DNA of 64,000 nucleotides from Kutzneria buriramensis (GCF_003387475.1 NZ_QUNO01000015.1:248001-312000), one strand, 5' to 3'; shown: positions 1 to 8,523, counted from the stretch's first letter. Numbers and translations: made by a program. The notes: generated from the sequence alone by a model not told the origin.

Positions 1-812
1 AAAGTGGGCAGCTCGGTGTCGCCGAGCCGCTGGCTCGCGCCGCCCATGATCATGGTGCTGCCGTACACGCCGTGCAGCGGAATGCCCGGGAACACCTCGT
101 TGCGGAACAGGTCGTGGGTGTCGGTGTCCATGTGCGCCCCACCCCACATGATCAGCCGCACGTTCTCGGTGATCGCCGCGAGCAGGTCGTCCCGGCGCGC
201 CAACCGCTCCAGCAGCGGCGGCGTGGTCATCAGCACGCCGATCTCTTGGCTCAGCAGCACCTGTGAGGCTTGCTCGACAAGATGGTCGATGTACGCCTCG
301 GCCTGGGCCTGCTGCCCGGAGACGATGAGCCGGCGCACCCAGCGCGGATCCAGGTCGATGTTGAACATCAGGCCCCGCCGCGCCCGGGCGGCCATCCCGA
401 TGAAGTGCCCTACGGCGTGCGGGCCGGTCGGCAGCATTCCCAGCCAGTTCAGGCCGAGCGGCACGCCGAGCCGGTCCAGCGGCTCCAGCATGTGCGTGAT
501 CATCCGCTGCAGCCAGTCGTCCAGGAACACCACCCGCTTGGGCGCCCCGGTGGTGCCGCCGCTGTCGTACACGCCGACGATCTCGGCGGAATCCCCGTAG
601 CCGCGCGGGATCAGCTGCTCGGGCCGCACGTGCCGGAGCTCGTCGACGACGTTCGGGAACAGCCGGAGGTCGGCCACCGACCGCACGTCGACCCGCGGAT
701 CGAAGCCCAGCGACGACGCCTGCGCGAGCCAGAACGGCGATCCGGTGGCCGGGTCGAAGTGCCACCGCATCGCGCCGCGGATGAACTCGTCAGCATCGTC
801 GCTGTCCCACAC
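1..812 (-). CDS. Adenylate-forming (AMP-binding) enzyme, EhpF / phenylacetate-CoA ligase-like; C-terminus beyond window
   Basis: Reading the minus strand from a GTG at 812 gives about 270 residues with no stop before the window edge, so the 3' part is missing. The segment YDSGGTTGAPKRVVF is the phosphate-binding loop of ANL (acyl/aryl-CoA ligase) enzymes. Downstream, GVYGSTMIMGG resembles the adenine-binding region of the phenylacetate-CoA ligase branch. Such enzymes activate a carboxylate as acyl-AMP, probably in the cytoplasm. The compact N-terminus before the P-loop (about 75 residues) recalls EhpF-type enzymes annotated as phenazine biosynthesis proteins, but the substrate cannot be deduced. 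The start is uncertain: the GTG has no strong ribosome-binding site, and an ATG eleven bases upstream is in another frame. A secondary-metabolite cluster could lie to the left. Confidence 0.72.
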   Translation of the reverse strand, partial: MWDSDDADEFIRGAMRWHFDPATGSPFWLAQASSLGFDPRVDVRSVADLRLFPNVVDELRHVRPEQLIPRGYGDSAEIVGVYDSGGTTGAPKRVVFLDDWLQRMITHMLEPLDRLGVPLGLNWLGMLPTGPHAVGHFIGMAARARRGLMFNIDLDPRWVRRLIVSGQQAQAEAYIDHLVEQASQVLLSQEIGVLMTTPPLLERLARRDDLLAAITENVRLIMWGGAHMDTDTHDLFRNEVFPGIPLHGVYGSTMIMGGASQRLGDTELPT

Positions 813-905
813 GTGACGAACATAACCCGACGTCAGCGCCCGCGGAGTACACCTTCCGGGTGGACCGCGGGACCCCGCGGGCGGCTGCCGTTCGGGCCAA
901 GGGCG

Positions 906-2327
906 CTATCCGACGGTGAAGACGATGTCGGTGCGGTTGTCGGGCTGCCCGCTGTTGGTCTTCGCGAACACCGACACGAAGCACGGCCCGGCGGCGGCCA
1001 TGCCGTGGAAGTCGCCGACGTAGTATTGGCCGGCGTTGACGACCGGCGCCGCCGTGATGTCGAACGGGCCGGCCAACTTGCTTGTGCGCCAGGAGGTTCC
1101 GTTGGCGGAGGTGGCCAGCCAGTAGCTCGTGCCGGTGCTGTCGAGCTGGTAGTAGGTGACGCCGACGACGCCGTCGGAATTGACCGCCACCGCCGGCATG
1201 AACTGCTGCGCCGGCGAGGATCCGACCGGAACCGGCGCGGACCAGGTGGCGCCGCCGTCGGTGGAGGTGGCCAGCACGGCGCCGTCGTGATCGCCGGCGA
1301 ACTGCGAACCCTGCCACACCGCACGGAGTTCACCGTGCGGGCCGGCGGCCAGCTGCCCGAAGATGTCGTGCCCGTCGCGGACGCCCTTGCCGCCCGGCTC
1401 GGTGGTGCCGACGGACTTGACCGGCCCGACGACCGTCGGCGCGGACCACGTCTCGCCGTGGTCGGCGGAGCGGATCGACTGCCAGGACTGGTCGTAGCTG
1501 CCGTCCGGCTTGAGTTGGTAGTACGAGAAGAACGCGACCAGGTTGCCCTGTGTTGAACTGCCATGGGTTGAACTGCCTTGGGTTGAACTGTCTAGGGTTG
1601 AATTGCCTTGGGCGGTGGCCAGCCGGACGCCGGAGACGCCGTTGCCGGCGCCGAAGTCCACGACCTTGCGCGGCTCGCCCCACGTCGCGCCGCCGTCGGC
1701 GCTGTGCGCCAGGTAGATCGGCGCGGTGCCGTCGTTCAGGTTGATCCGGTCCCACGCCACGTAGACGTCGCGGCCGGTGGCGTAGATCGCCGGCAGGTCG
1801 TTCCAGATGTTCGAGGTGTCGCCGGTGCCCTCGCGGATGATCGTCGTCGGCGCGCCCCAGCTGCGGCCGCCGTCGCCGGACTTCACCACCAGCAGCGCGT
1901 GATCACCCTGCGGCGTGACGGTGTTCATGCTCAGCGAGACCAGGAAGACCATGCCGTTCGGGGCGATGGTCACCTGGGTGTCGGTGGCGCGGTCGAAGCC
2001 GCCGCCGGCGCAGGTGGACACCGCCGGTGTGGCCCGCGTCCAGGTGCGGCCGCCGTCGAAGGTGGCGGCGGTGACCAGGCCGTGGCCGCCGACGCCCGAC
2101 CACCGGTCGGTCTGCCAGGCGCTCACCATGTGCGCCGGGTTGCGCGGGTCGACCGCGATGTCCGGCTGCACCTCGGCGTTCGGGTAGTTGGTGCCGACCG
2201 GGTCCTTGTGGTCGCAGCCCGCCGGGTACGGGCTGGGCGCGGAGATCACTGTGGACGGCGTGGCGGCGTAGGCGGTCGGGGCCAGCAGCAGTAAGCCGGC
2301 CATGGCCGTGACCAGGTACTTTTTCAT
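906..2327 (-). CDS. Secreted BNR/Asp-box (sialidase-like beta-propeller) protein
   Basis: A 473-residue protein with a clean signal peptide (MKKYLVTAMAGLLLLAPTAYA). Repeated Asp-box motifs (SxDGGxTW, for example DGGRTWTRA, SGDGGRSWGAP, SADGGATWGEP, STDGGATWSAP) typify six-bladed propellers such as exo-alpha-sialidases and other BNR hydrolases. It is probably exported and acts on glycans outside the cell, but I could not assign the Arg triad or catalytic Tyr/Glu needed to call a true sialidase. A ribosome-binding site (AGGGGGGAA) lies a few bases before the ATG. Around residues 245-260 a Ser/Thr/Gln/Gly loop is built from a 15-bp DNA tandem repeat. It stands alone, followed by the adenylate-forming gene 94 bases downstream on the same strand. 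Confidence 0.85.
   Translation of the reverse strand: MKKYLVTAMAGLLLLAPTAYAATPSTVISAPSPYPAGCDHKDPVGTNYPNAEVQPDIAVDPRNPAHMVSAWQTDRWSGVGGHGLVTAATFDGGRTWTRATPAVSTCAGGGFDRATDTQVTIAPNGMVFLVSLSMNTVTPQGDHALLVVKSGDGGRSWGAPTTIIREGTGDTSNIWNDLPAIYATGRDVYVAWDRINLNDGTAPIYLAHSADGGATWGEPRKVVDFGAGNGVSGVRLATAQGNSTLDSSTQGSSTHGSSTQGNLVAFFSYYQLKPDGSYDQSWQSIRSADHGETWSAPTVVGPVKSVGTTEPGGKGVRDGHDIFGQLAAGPHGELRAVWQGSQFAGDHDGAVLATSTDGGATWSAPVPVGSSPAQQFMPAVAVNSDGVVGVTYYQLDSTGTSYWLATSANGTSWRTSKLAGPFDITAAPVVNAGQYYVGDFHGMAAAGPCFVSVFAKTNSGQPDNRTDIVFTVG
1552..1611 (+). repeat. Four tandem 15-bp units inside the BNR gene
   Basis: Four 15-bp units (1552-1566, 1567-1581, 1582-1596, 1597-1611) have the consensus GTTGAACTGCCTTGG with 1-3 mismatches. 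On the coding (minus) strand the unit keeps frame and encodes an STQGS-like pentapeptide (STLDS, STQGS, STHGS, STQG). The unit is a multiple of three, so copy number can change by slippage without breaking the protein. Confidence 0.9.
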
Positions 2328-2359
2328 GTAGTTCCCCCCTGCTCGGTGCCGCCGGCACC

Positions 2360-3061
2360 CTAACCCGGCGGCCGCTCGTCAAGGAAGAAAAGGCCCAAAC
2401 CAGTCACGATCAGCAGCGCCGCGCCCCAGGCCGCCATGTTGCCGACCAGCTCCGCGACCAGCGCGCCGACGCCCGCGCCGACGAGGAACGACAACACGAC
2501 CAGACCGAAGGCGCGGGCCTGCGTGGCGGCCTCGGCGTCGCGCCGGAAGACGGCGCGGTACGTGGCGCGGGCGGCGGTCCGGAGGTTGCCGGTGGTCATC
2601 GTGGTGTTCACCGACCACTCGCGGACCGTGCCGAATGTTGCGTTCTGCAAGGCGGCGACGAAGGCCACCGCCAGCACCACGGCCGAGCCGGCGAACCAGG
2701 TGGGGATCGCGCCCACCACCAGGAGAACGGCGATCTCGATCACCAGCGCGACCCGGATCGGGCGGCGCATCAGGGGCGCCACGCGGGGGTGGGTGAGCGT
2801 CTCGGCGGCGGCCACGCCCAGCACGAAGGCGATCAGCGGCGGCACGTGCCGCAGCGCGCCGGCGGCGTCCCCGTGCGCGGCGGCGACGCCCAGCAGCACC
2901 ACGTTGCCGGTCTGGGCGTTCGCGAACACGCCGCCGTGGGCGACGAACGTGAACGCGTCGAGGAAGCCGCCGGCGATGCCGAGCAGCACGATGAGACGCA
3001 GTGTCTTGGCAGTGATTACGTAATCCTGCCGCGCGTTCCGCGCGGGGCGAGGTCGCTCCAA
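2360..3061 (-). CDS. YoaK family (DUF1275) membrane protein
   Basis: A roughly 230-residue protein with about six membrane segments. The signature FLDAFTFVAHGGVFANAQTGNVV near the N-terminus matches the YoaK/DUF1275 family (GxxDAxxFL...FxxxQTGN). A second family motif, NTTMTTGNLR, lies in the middle. Function in the family is unknown. The start is doubtful: the longest frame begins at TTG 3061, and its first residues (RPRPARNARQ) are encoded by a dispersed palindromic repeat. That repeat also provides a purine-rich, ribosome-binding-like AGGGAAGAG before the TTG. A GTG farther in (VLLGIAGGF) is an alternative start. The gene lies downstream of the serine hydrolase on the same strand. Confidence 0.85.
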   Translation of the reverse strand: MERPRPARNARQDYVITAKTLRLIVLLGIAGGFLDAFTFVAHGGVFANAQTGNVVLLGVAAAHGDAAGALRHVPPLIAFVLGVAAAETLTHPRVAPLMRRPIRVALVIEIAVLLVVGAIPTWFAGSAVVLAVAFVAALQNATFGTVREWSVNTTMTTGNLRTAARATYRAVFRRDAEAATQARAFGLVVLSFLVGAGVGALVAELVGNMAAWGAALLIVTGLGLFFLDERPPG

Positions 3062-3157
3062 GGCCGGTCTCTTCCCTTGCGTTGTGTCGATCGATGGAAA
3101 GACTCGATCGACGCAACGCCGCGGTCCAGAGACCGGCGCGACCTCGCGGGCCTTGCC
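3028..3157 (-). repeat. Dispersed palindromic element, copy A
   Basis: About 130 bp sharing long blocks with 46451-46545, in inverse window orientation. The shared blocks are GCCGCGCGTTCCGCGCGGGGC, a GGTCTCTTCCCT segment and AGACCGGCGCGACCTCGCG. The outer arms form an inverted repeat (GCGAGGTCGC with GCGACCTCGC). The interior holds a second one, GCGTTGTGTCGATCGA against TCGATCGACGCAACGC, absent from copy B. It sits between the serine hydrolase stop and the YoaK frame and overlaps the latter's 5' end. Confidence 0.85.
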
Positions 3158-3169
3158 ATCTGCCGATAC

Positions 3170-4534
3170 CTATCTTGGCGGACAGACACGAAGAGCGCTT
3201 GCCCTGCCGCAGAAGTGGAGGTACGGCGAGCCGTCGGCCAGCTGGTAGAAGGACACCGGCAGCCAGTGGTCGCTGCCGGTCAGCGGCACCAGGTACACAT
3301 CCGGCTCCAGGGCGACCATCGGCAGGTCCTCCACCGGATCCGACACGTACTCCGCGAGCTTGCCCAGGGTGGTCACCCGCAGGATCGGCCCGCCGTCCCC
3401 GATCAGCACCTCGATCCGCTGCCCGGCCCGCTCGTACACGCCGACGTAGTCGGTGGGCAGCAGCCCCAGCGGCTCCGCCGGCGGCACCGGCTGCCGGGCC
3501 ATGTCGACGCCGACCTCCGCGAAGATCTCCCGGAAGAGGTCCTCGTACAAGTGAGGGGTCCGCCGGTTGGTGAGCAGCGCCACCGCCAACCCCTGCGACG
3601 GCAGCAGCACGAGGTGCGCCTGCTGGCCGATGGTCGAGCCGTCGTGTCCGATCAGGCACTGCCCGTCCCACACCAGCCGCGCCCAGCCCAGGCCCCACGT
3701 CTCGGCGAGCGAGTACTTGGCGTCCACTTGAACCTGTTCGGCCTGCATCTGTTCCAGTGACGACGTTGTCAGGAGTCCCCCGCCGCCGTCGAGGTGCAGT
3801 CGAGCGAACGTCATCAGGTCCGAGACGGTGGACGCGATGAGTCCCGCGGGGCCGATGGAACGCGGAAGCTGCCACTGCCGCACGGGAATCGTCCTACCAT
3901 CCTCAACCATGTGCCCCACCGCGGTGGAGCGCAGCAGCGCGTCCTCCGGCAGGGTGAGGGTGTCGGCCAGCCCCAGCGGATCGAACACCAGCTCGCGCAT
4001 GGCGGCGTCCCACACCTGCCCGGTCACCTGCTCGATCGCCCGCCCGGCCAGGCTGAATCCCGAGTTGCAGTACGACCAGGTGGCGCCGAGCGGGGAGTTC
4101 TGGGCCACGTCGGCGAGCTGGTCGACGTAGCGGGCGATGCAGTCGTCGCCGCGGCCGGTGTCGACGAACACGTCGCCGTCGATGCCACTCGTGTGGGTGA
4201 GTAGGTGACGAAGGCTCACCCGATCGGTCACGTCCCGGTCGCCCAGGGCGAGTTCCGGCAGCACCGCCGACACGGGCTTGTCGAGGTCCAGCCGGCCATC
4301 CTGAACCAGCCGCATGACCGCGGTGGTGACGAAGACCTTCGTGATGGACCCCAGGTGGAACACGGAATCCGGTCTGACCGGCGCGCCGGTCCGGCAGTTG
4401 AGCACGCCGGTCGCGGCGACCCCGGTCCAGGACGGGGAGGAGATCCCCAGTACCGCGCCCGGCACGCCGTGCCGCCGGGCCAGTTCGTCGAGCCTGCTCT
4501 GCCAGTGCTCCATACGCTGCACCGGAAGGAGCAT
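3170..4534 (-). CDS. Serine hydrolase, beta-lactamase class C / PBP-like family
   Basis: A 454-residue protein of the beta-lactamase (Pfam PF00144) fold. It has the SxxK nucleophile motif in HLGSITKVFVTT (about residue 85), the YxN motif as YCNSGF, and HDGST as the third-box HxG equivalent. The family covers class C beta-lactamases, DD-peptidases and esterases acting on acyl substrates via the Ser. No signal peptide is visible (MLLPVQRMEHW), so it is probably cytoplasmic and more likely an esterase/amidase than a periplasmic lactamase. An alternative start is the ATG at 4513 (MEHWQSR). About 100 C-terminal residues form an extra beta-rich domain, as in many actinobacterial homologues. Confidence 0.85.
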   Translation of the reverse strand: MLLPVQRMEHWQSRLDELARRHGVPGAVLGISSPSWTGVAATGVLNCRTGAPVRPDSVFHLGSITKVFVTTAVMRLVQDGRLDLDKPVSAVLPELALGDRDVTDRVSLRHLLTHTSGIDGDVFVDTGRGDDCIARYVDQLADVAQNSPLGATWSYCNSGFSLAGRAIEQVTGQVWDAAMRELVFDPLGLADTLTLPEDALLRSTAVGHMVEDGRTIPVRQWQLPRSIGPAGLIASTVSDLMTFARLHLDGGGGLLTTSSLEQMQAEQVQVDAKYSLAETWGLGWARLVWDGQCLIGHDGSTIGQQAHLVLLPSQGLAVALLTNRRTPHLYEDLFREIFAEVGVDMARQPVPPAEPLGLLPTDYVGVYERAGQRIEVLIGDGGPILRVTTLGKLAEYVSDPVEDLPMVALEPDVYLVPLTGSDHWLPVSFYQLADGSPYLHFCGRASALRVCPPR

Positions 4535-4576
4535 ACGGACGGCGCGGGTTCCCCCGCGCCGTCCTGTCAGGTCACT

Positions 4577-5944
4577 TCACCCCTGGTATTGCGCAAATGT
4601 CCTGGTGAAGTCCCAGGCGTTCTGCGACACCCCCGAACATGTGTCGTCGTTCGGGTAGGCGCCGGGGCACGGCCGGTCCCGGTTGGTCGCCCAGTAGGTG
4701 AACCGGCCCAGGTGGTGCTGGTTGGCGTAGGCCAGCATGGCCTGTGCGTTGGCCACCGACACGATCTCGCTGTTGTCGGTGATGCCGTTCATCGAGGACA
4801 GCCCGCTGTGCCGGTAGGCGACGTCGTCGCTGTAGTGGTACGCGTCGCGCACCGCCCGCTCCAGGCCGTCGGTGGCCTGCGCGGTCAGTCGTCCCATGTC
4901 CTGGCCGGCGCCGCCGAAGTCGAACGGCATGATCGTCCACACGTCCACGGTCAGCCCGGAGTTGGCCGCGCGGGTGATCAGGTCGTTGCCCGGGCCGTTC
5001 TGGCCGCTGCCGAGGGTGATGTACTCGACGATGCCCGGGTTGTTCGCCTTGACGATCTTCAGCGCGTCCACCAGCCGCTGCTGGATGGTGGTGTTGCCGT
5101 AGATGTCGCCCTCGAAGTCGAGGTCGATCGCCTTCAGGCCGTAGGTGTTGATCACCTTCTGGTACGCGCCGGCCAGGTCGCCCGCGTTGTTGCAGGACGC
5201 CTCGAGCTTGTTGCCCTCGGCGCCGCCGAACGACGGCACCACGTCGCCGCCGGCCGACCGGATGGTGTTGATGGTGTTCTGGTCCACGCCGCCGGTCAGC
5301 GGCCGGCCGCCGTCCCACATCGGGTTGCAGTACCCGTTGTTGAGCACGAAGGCCATCGTGAACCACTTGACGCCGGTGGCGCTCATGACCGTGCGCGGGT
5401 CCGGCGGGTTGCCCCAGCCGTTGAAGTAGTACGGCGCGACGGCCATCGCCCCGTTCGGCGGCGGAGGCGGCGGCGGGGGAGTGGTGCCGCCCGACGTCGA
5501 CCAGGTCTGGTTGGGCGAGCCGGCGCAGGTCCAGATCTGGAGCGGAGTCCCGTTGGCGGAGCTGTTGTTGGTGGCGTCCAGGCACTTGCCCAGGGCGCGG
5601 ATCGAGCCGTCGGAGCCGACCGTCCACTGCTGCGCCGCGGTGCCGTTGCAGTCCCACAGCTGCACCCTGGTGCCGTCGGCCGGGTTCGCGCCGGCCACGT
5701 CCAGGCACTTGCCCAGCGCCTGGATGCTGCCGTCGCCGCCGACGGTCCACTGCTGGGCGGTGGTGCCGTTGCAGTCGTAGAGCTGCACGGCGGTGCCGTT
5801 GGTGTTGTTGGCGCCGGCGACGTCGACGCACTTGCCGCCGAGGCCGGTGATCGCGCCGGTGGCCGCCGAGGCGACGCCCGGCAGGACCGCCATCGCGGCC
5901 ACGCCCAGCGCGCCGGTCAGCAGCGCCACGGACTTCCTGATCAT
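4577..5944 (-). CDS. Secreted GH18 chitinase with N-terminal ricin-B lectin (CBM13) module
   Basis: A 455-residue protein with signal peptide (1-28). A ricin-B module of three QxW-type repeats follows (about 30-150; QLYDCNGTTAQQW, QLWDCNGTAAQQW, QIWTCAGSPNQTW), then a Pro-rich linker and a GH18 barrel. The GH18 motif reads AIDLDFEGD, with Asp274, Asp276 and the acid Glu278. The first Asp of the usual DxxDxDxE is not conserved. It should hydrolyse chitin or related GlcNAc polymers by substrate-assisted catalysis outside the cell. It is the last gene of the overlapping operon, and its ATG overlaps the GH75 stop as ATGA, which implies coupled translation. Placing the lectin before the catalytic domain is the reverse of its two operon partners. 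Confidence 0.9.
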   Translation of the reverse strand: MIRKSVALLTGALGVAAMAVLPGVASAATGAITGLGGKCVDVAGANNTNGTAVQLYDCNGTTAQQWTVGGDGSIQALGKCLDVAGANPADGTRVQLWDCNGTAAQQWTVGSDGSIRALGKCLDATNNSSANGTPLQIWTCAGSPNQTWSTSGGTTPPPPPPPPNGAMAVAPYYFNGWGNPPDPRTVMSATGVKWFTMAFVLNNGYCNPMWDGGRPLTGGVDQNTINTIRSAGGDVVPSFGGAEGNKLEASCNNAGDLAGAYQKVINTYGLKAIDLDFEGDIYGNTTIQQRLVDALKIVKANNPGIVEYITLGSGQNGPGNDLITRAANSGLTVDVWTIMPFDFGGAGQDMGRLTAQATDGLERAVRDAYHYSDDVAYRHSGLSSMNGITDNSEIVSVANAQAMLAYANQHHLGRFTYWATNRDRPCPGAYPNDDTCSGVSQNAWDFTRTFAQYQG

Positions 5945-7005
5945 GCGACCGTCCACTTCTGGTTCGCGGAGCCGGCGCAGTCCCAGATCTGGAGCCGGGT
6001 TCCGTTGGCGGAGCTGTTGTTGGTGGCGTCCAGGCACTTGCCCAGGGCACGGACGGTGCCGTCGCCGGGGCGCGACCAGTTCTGCGCGGCGCTGCCGTTG
6101 CAGTCCCAGAGCTGGATCTTGGTGCCGTTGGCGGGATTCGCGCCGGCGACGTCGAGGCACTTGCCGAGGGCCTTGATCGTGCCGTCGGAGCCGGCGGTCC
6201 ACTGCTGGGCGGTGGTGCCGTTGCAGTCGTAGAGCTGCACGGCGGTGCCGTTGGTGTTGTTGGCGCCCGCGACGTCCACGCACTTGCCGCCGAGGCCGGT
6301 GATCGTGCCACCCGGAGGCGGCGGGGGCGGGTTGCCGCCACCGACGAACTGATTGGCGAGCTGCTGGCCCAGCGAGACGGCGCTGGCATGGCTCTCGATC
6401 GGGTTCACCTGGGAGTGCGGGAACACGATGTAGGTGACGCCGCTGTCGGTGCCGCCGTTGCGCGGGTCGGGGTTGATGCCCAGCGACTGCGCGGTGGCGT
6501 AGGAGGATTCTCCGATGATGCCGGTCGGACCGGTGTCGCCGACGACCGCGTAGGTCACCTGGTTGTTGTAGATCACCGCGACCACCGCGCCGCCGTCGAT
6601 GCCGGCCGTGCGGTAGTCCCAGGTGGGCGACGGGCTCGGCAGCACGATGTAGGGCAGCTTCGCGGCGTCCAGCGGCTGGTCCGTGGACGTGTGGAAAGCG
6701 GTGTCCGGGTAGAAGCAGCAGTCGGTCTGCTCGTTGCACTGCGCGGTGCGCTGGCCGTCGCAGTCGACGTCCATGTCCGCCTTGAAGAAGACGGCGCCAT
6801 TGGCCTGGCACACCGGGATCGTGGCCGCCTGGCCCTCGTCGGTGGCGTACTTGCCGTTGGAGATCTGCTGGCAGTTGGTGACCTTCGCGAGCAGCTGGCT
6901 CGCGGACGGGCCGCCCGGGTCGGCGGCCAACGCCTGCGGGGCGCCGGCGAAACTGGTCAGCGCCAACAGGAAGCCGGCGAGAACGGTCAGGAGTCGTCTT
7001 CTCAT
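5941..7005 (-). CDS. Secreted GH75 chitosanase with C-terminal ricin-B (CBM13) module
   Basis: A 354-residue protein with a signal peptide (about 1-28), a catalytic domain to about 220, a Pro/Gly linker and a three-repeat ricin-B module (about 233-353). GAVFFKADMDVDCDG, with Cys-rich CNEQTDCCFYPDT after it, is characteristic of the fungal-type chitosanase family GH75. The candidate catalytic pair, Asp157 (VVGDTGP) and Glu166 (IGESS), is nine residues apart as expected for the family. It should endo-hydrolyse chitosan, the deacetylated chitin of fungal walls, after export. Its ATG overlaps the stop of the GH16 gene (TGATG), so the three genes are one translational unit. Confidence 0.9.
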   Translation of the reverse strand: MRRRLLTVLAGFLLALTSFAGAPQALAADPGGPSASQLLAKVTNCQQISNGKYATDEGQAATIPVCQANGAVFFKADMDVDCDGQRTAQCNEQTDCCFYPDTAFHTSTDQPLDAAKLPYIVLPSPSPTWDYRTAGIDGGAVVAVIYNNQVTYAVVGDTGPTGIIGESSYATAQSLGINPDPRNGGTDSGVTYIVFPHSQVNPIESHASAVSLGQQLANQFVGGGNPPPPPPGGTITGLGGKCVDVAGANNTNGTAVQLYDCNGTTAQQWTAGSDGTIKALGKCLDVAGANPANGTKIQLWDCNGSAAQNWSRPGDGTVRALGKCLDATNNSSANGTRLQIWDCAGSANQKWTVA

Positions 7006-8249
7006 CAGCTGTTCACCGTCCACTTCTGGTTGGCGCCGCCGGAGCAGTCCCAGATCTGCAGCCGGGTGCCGTTGGCCGAGCTGTTCCCACTGGCGTCGAG
7101 GCACTTGTTGGCCTGGACGTTGACGATGTCGTTGGCCGCGGACACGGCCCAGTTCTGCGCGCCGGACCCGTTGCAGTCGTAGAGCTGGACGACGGTGCCG
7201 TTCGTGGTGGCGCCGCCGGAGACGTCCAGGCACTTGCCCAGGGCGCGGATGGTGCCGTCACCAGGATGCGACCACTGCTGGGCGCTGGTGCCGTTGCAGT
7301 CGTAGAGCTGCACGGCGGTGCCGTTGGCGTTGTTGGCGCCGGCCACGTCCACGCACTTGCCGCCGAGGCCGGTGATCGTGCCGCCGCCGCCCGGCGGGGG
7401 ACCGTTGTCGCTGGTGGTCACGTGCACGTAGTCGACGACGAGCTTGGCCGGGAACTGCGTGTTGCCGTCCGGGTTGCCGGGCCAGTAGCCGCCGACGGCC
7501 AGGTTCATGATGATGAAGAACGGGTGGTCGAACACCCAGCGGTTGCCGTTGATGTCGGCCGGAGTCCTTGTCTCGTAGGCGTTTCCGTCCACGGACCAGG
7601 TGATCCTGTTGGGCGACCAGTCGACGGCGAAGGTGTGGAATCCGTCGGCGAAGGCCTGGCCGTTCGGCAGCGTGTAGCCGGCGCCGACGCCGTTCGCGCC
7701 CGAGTAGCCGGGGCCGTGGATGGTGCCGTGCACCGAGCCCGGCTCGAAACCGACGTTCTCCATCACGTCGATCTCGCCGCTGTTCGGCCAGCCCACGTTC
7801 GGGTCGCCGATGTTGTCGCCCAGCATCCAGAACGCCGGCCACATGCCCTGGCCGCGCGGCAGCTGCATGCGCGTCTCGAAGTGGCCGTAGGCCTGGGTGA
7901 AGCGCTGCGCGGTGTTCAGCCGGGCGGAGGTGTACTGGCAGTATCCGTACCAGCAGTTGTTGTTGCCGGGGTTCTCCCGCTTGGCGGTGATCACCAGGTG
8001 GCCCTGGCCGTCCAGCGCGGCGTTGTTCGAGCCGGCCGTGTACCACTCGAGTTCGTGGTTGTTGACGTTGTCGCCGGTCTCGTAGCTCCACTTGCCGCCA
8101 TCGGCGGGACTGCCGGCCGGGCCGTCGAAGTCGTCGCTGAAGGTGGTGGCCAGCGGCGCGGCGGGCGCCGCCGACGCCGTCAGTCCGAACGGGACGATGG
8201 TGCTGGCCGCCAGGACGGCGGCGAGCACGAGGTTGCGTTTTCTGCGCAT
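7005..8249 (-). CDS. Secreted GH16 endo-beta-1,3-glucanase with C-terminal ricin-B (CBM13) module
   Basis: A 414-residue protein with signal peptide (about 1-27), GH16 domain (about 35-270), Pro/Gly linker and three-repeat ricin-B module (about 286-414). The catalytic motif GEIDVMEN places the nucleophile at Glu159 and the acid/base at Glu164. Insertion of the Met (ExDxxE) marks the laminarinase/beta-1,3-glucanase type. It should cleave beta-1,3-glucan outside the cell. I chose ATG 8249 because the signal peptide starts there; the frame stays open to 8507, but that upstream part has no signal character. It is the first gene of the three-gene operon and a paralogue of the GH16 gene at 8572-9402 (about 65-70 percent identical over the catalytic domain by eye). 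Confidence 0.92.
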   Translation of the reverse strand: MRRKRNLVLAAVLAASTIVPFGLTASAAPAAPLATTFSDDFDGPAGSPADGGKWSYETGDNVNNHELEWYTAGSNNAALDGQGHLVITAKRENPGNNNCWYGYCQYTSARLNTAQRFTQAYGHFETRMQLPRGQGMWPAFWMLGDNIGDPNVGWPNSGEIDVMENVGFEPGSVHGTIHGPGYSGANGVGAGYTLPNGQAFADGFHTFAVDWSPNRITWSVDGNAYETRTPADINGNRWVFDHPFFIIMNLAVGGYWPGNPDGNTQFPAKLVVDYVHVTTSDNGPPPGGGGTITGLGGKCVDVAGANNANGTAVQLYDCNGTSAQQWSHPGDGTIRALGKCLDVSGGATTNGTVVQLYDCNGSGAQNWAVSAANDIVNVQANKCLDASGNSSANGTRLQIWDCSGGANQKWTVNS

Positions 8250-8466
8250 GATTGAGGTCTCGCCTCTCGGGGGTACGGGGGGGGTTCGCACCGCAGGAGG
8301 CACCGGCCGGGCGGCGGATCCCGGCTGTTGGTGCGGCGGTTTTGCCTGCAGGGTGGGGAATTCGGTTTCGGCAGGGGTGGAAAGCCAACGGGCACAGGGG
8401 ATCGATCCGGTGGCGCATCGAGTATCGGAGGGATGCGCCGGATTTGGCAATGGCCTGGCGGGGAGT

Positions 8467-8486
8467 TTGTTCAAGACTAGGAACAA
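8467..8486. promoter_or_regulatory. Candidate operator upstream of the wall-lysis operon
   Basis: Inverted repeat TTGTTC-N8-GAACAA about 220 bp before the first operon start. The overlapping 10-mer TTTGTTCAAG recurs at 11249-11258, upstream of the ABC transporter. This would fit one regulator, perhaps the ROK protein, acting on both. Binding is inferred only. Confidence 0.35.
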
Positions 8487-8523
8487 GTCCCGCGACGTCA
8501 AGATCAACTAGGGCGCGCGGCGG

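Noticed and set aside
4205-6232. 675-codon plus-strand frame opposite the GH18 and GH75 genes
   Set aside because: Repetitive Val/Gly/His-rich shadow; the minus strand holds signal peptides and glycosidase motifs.
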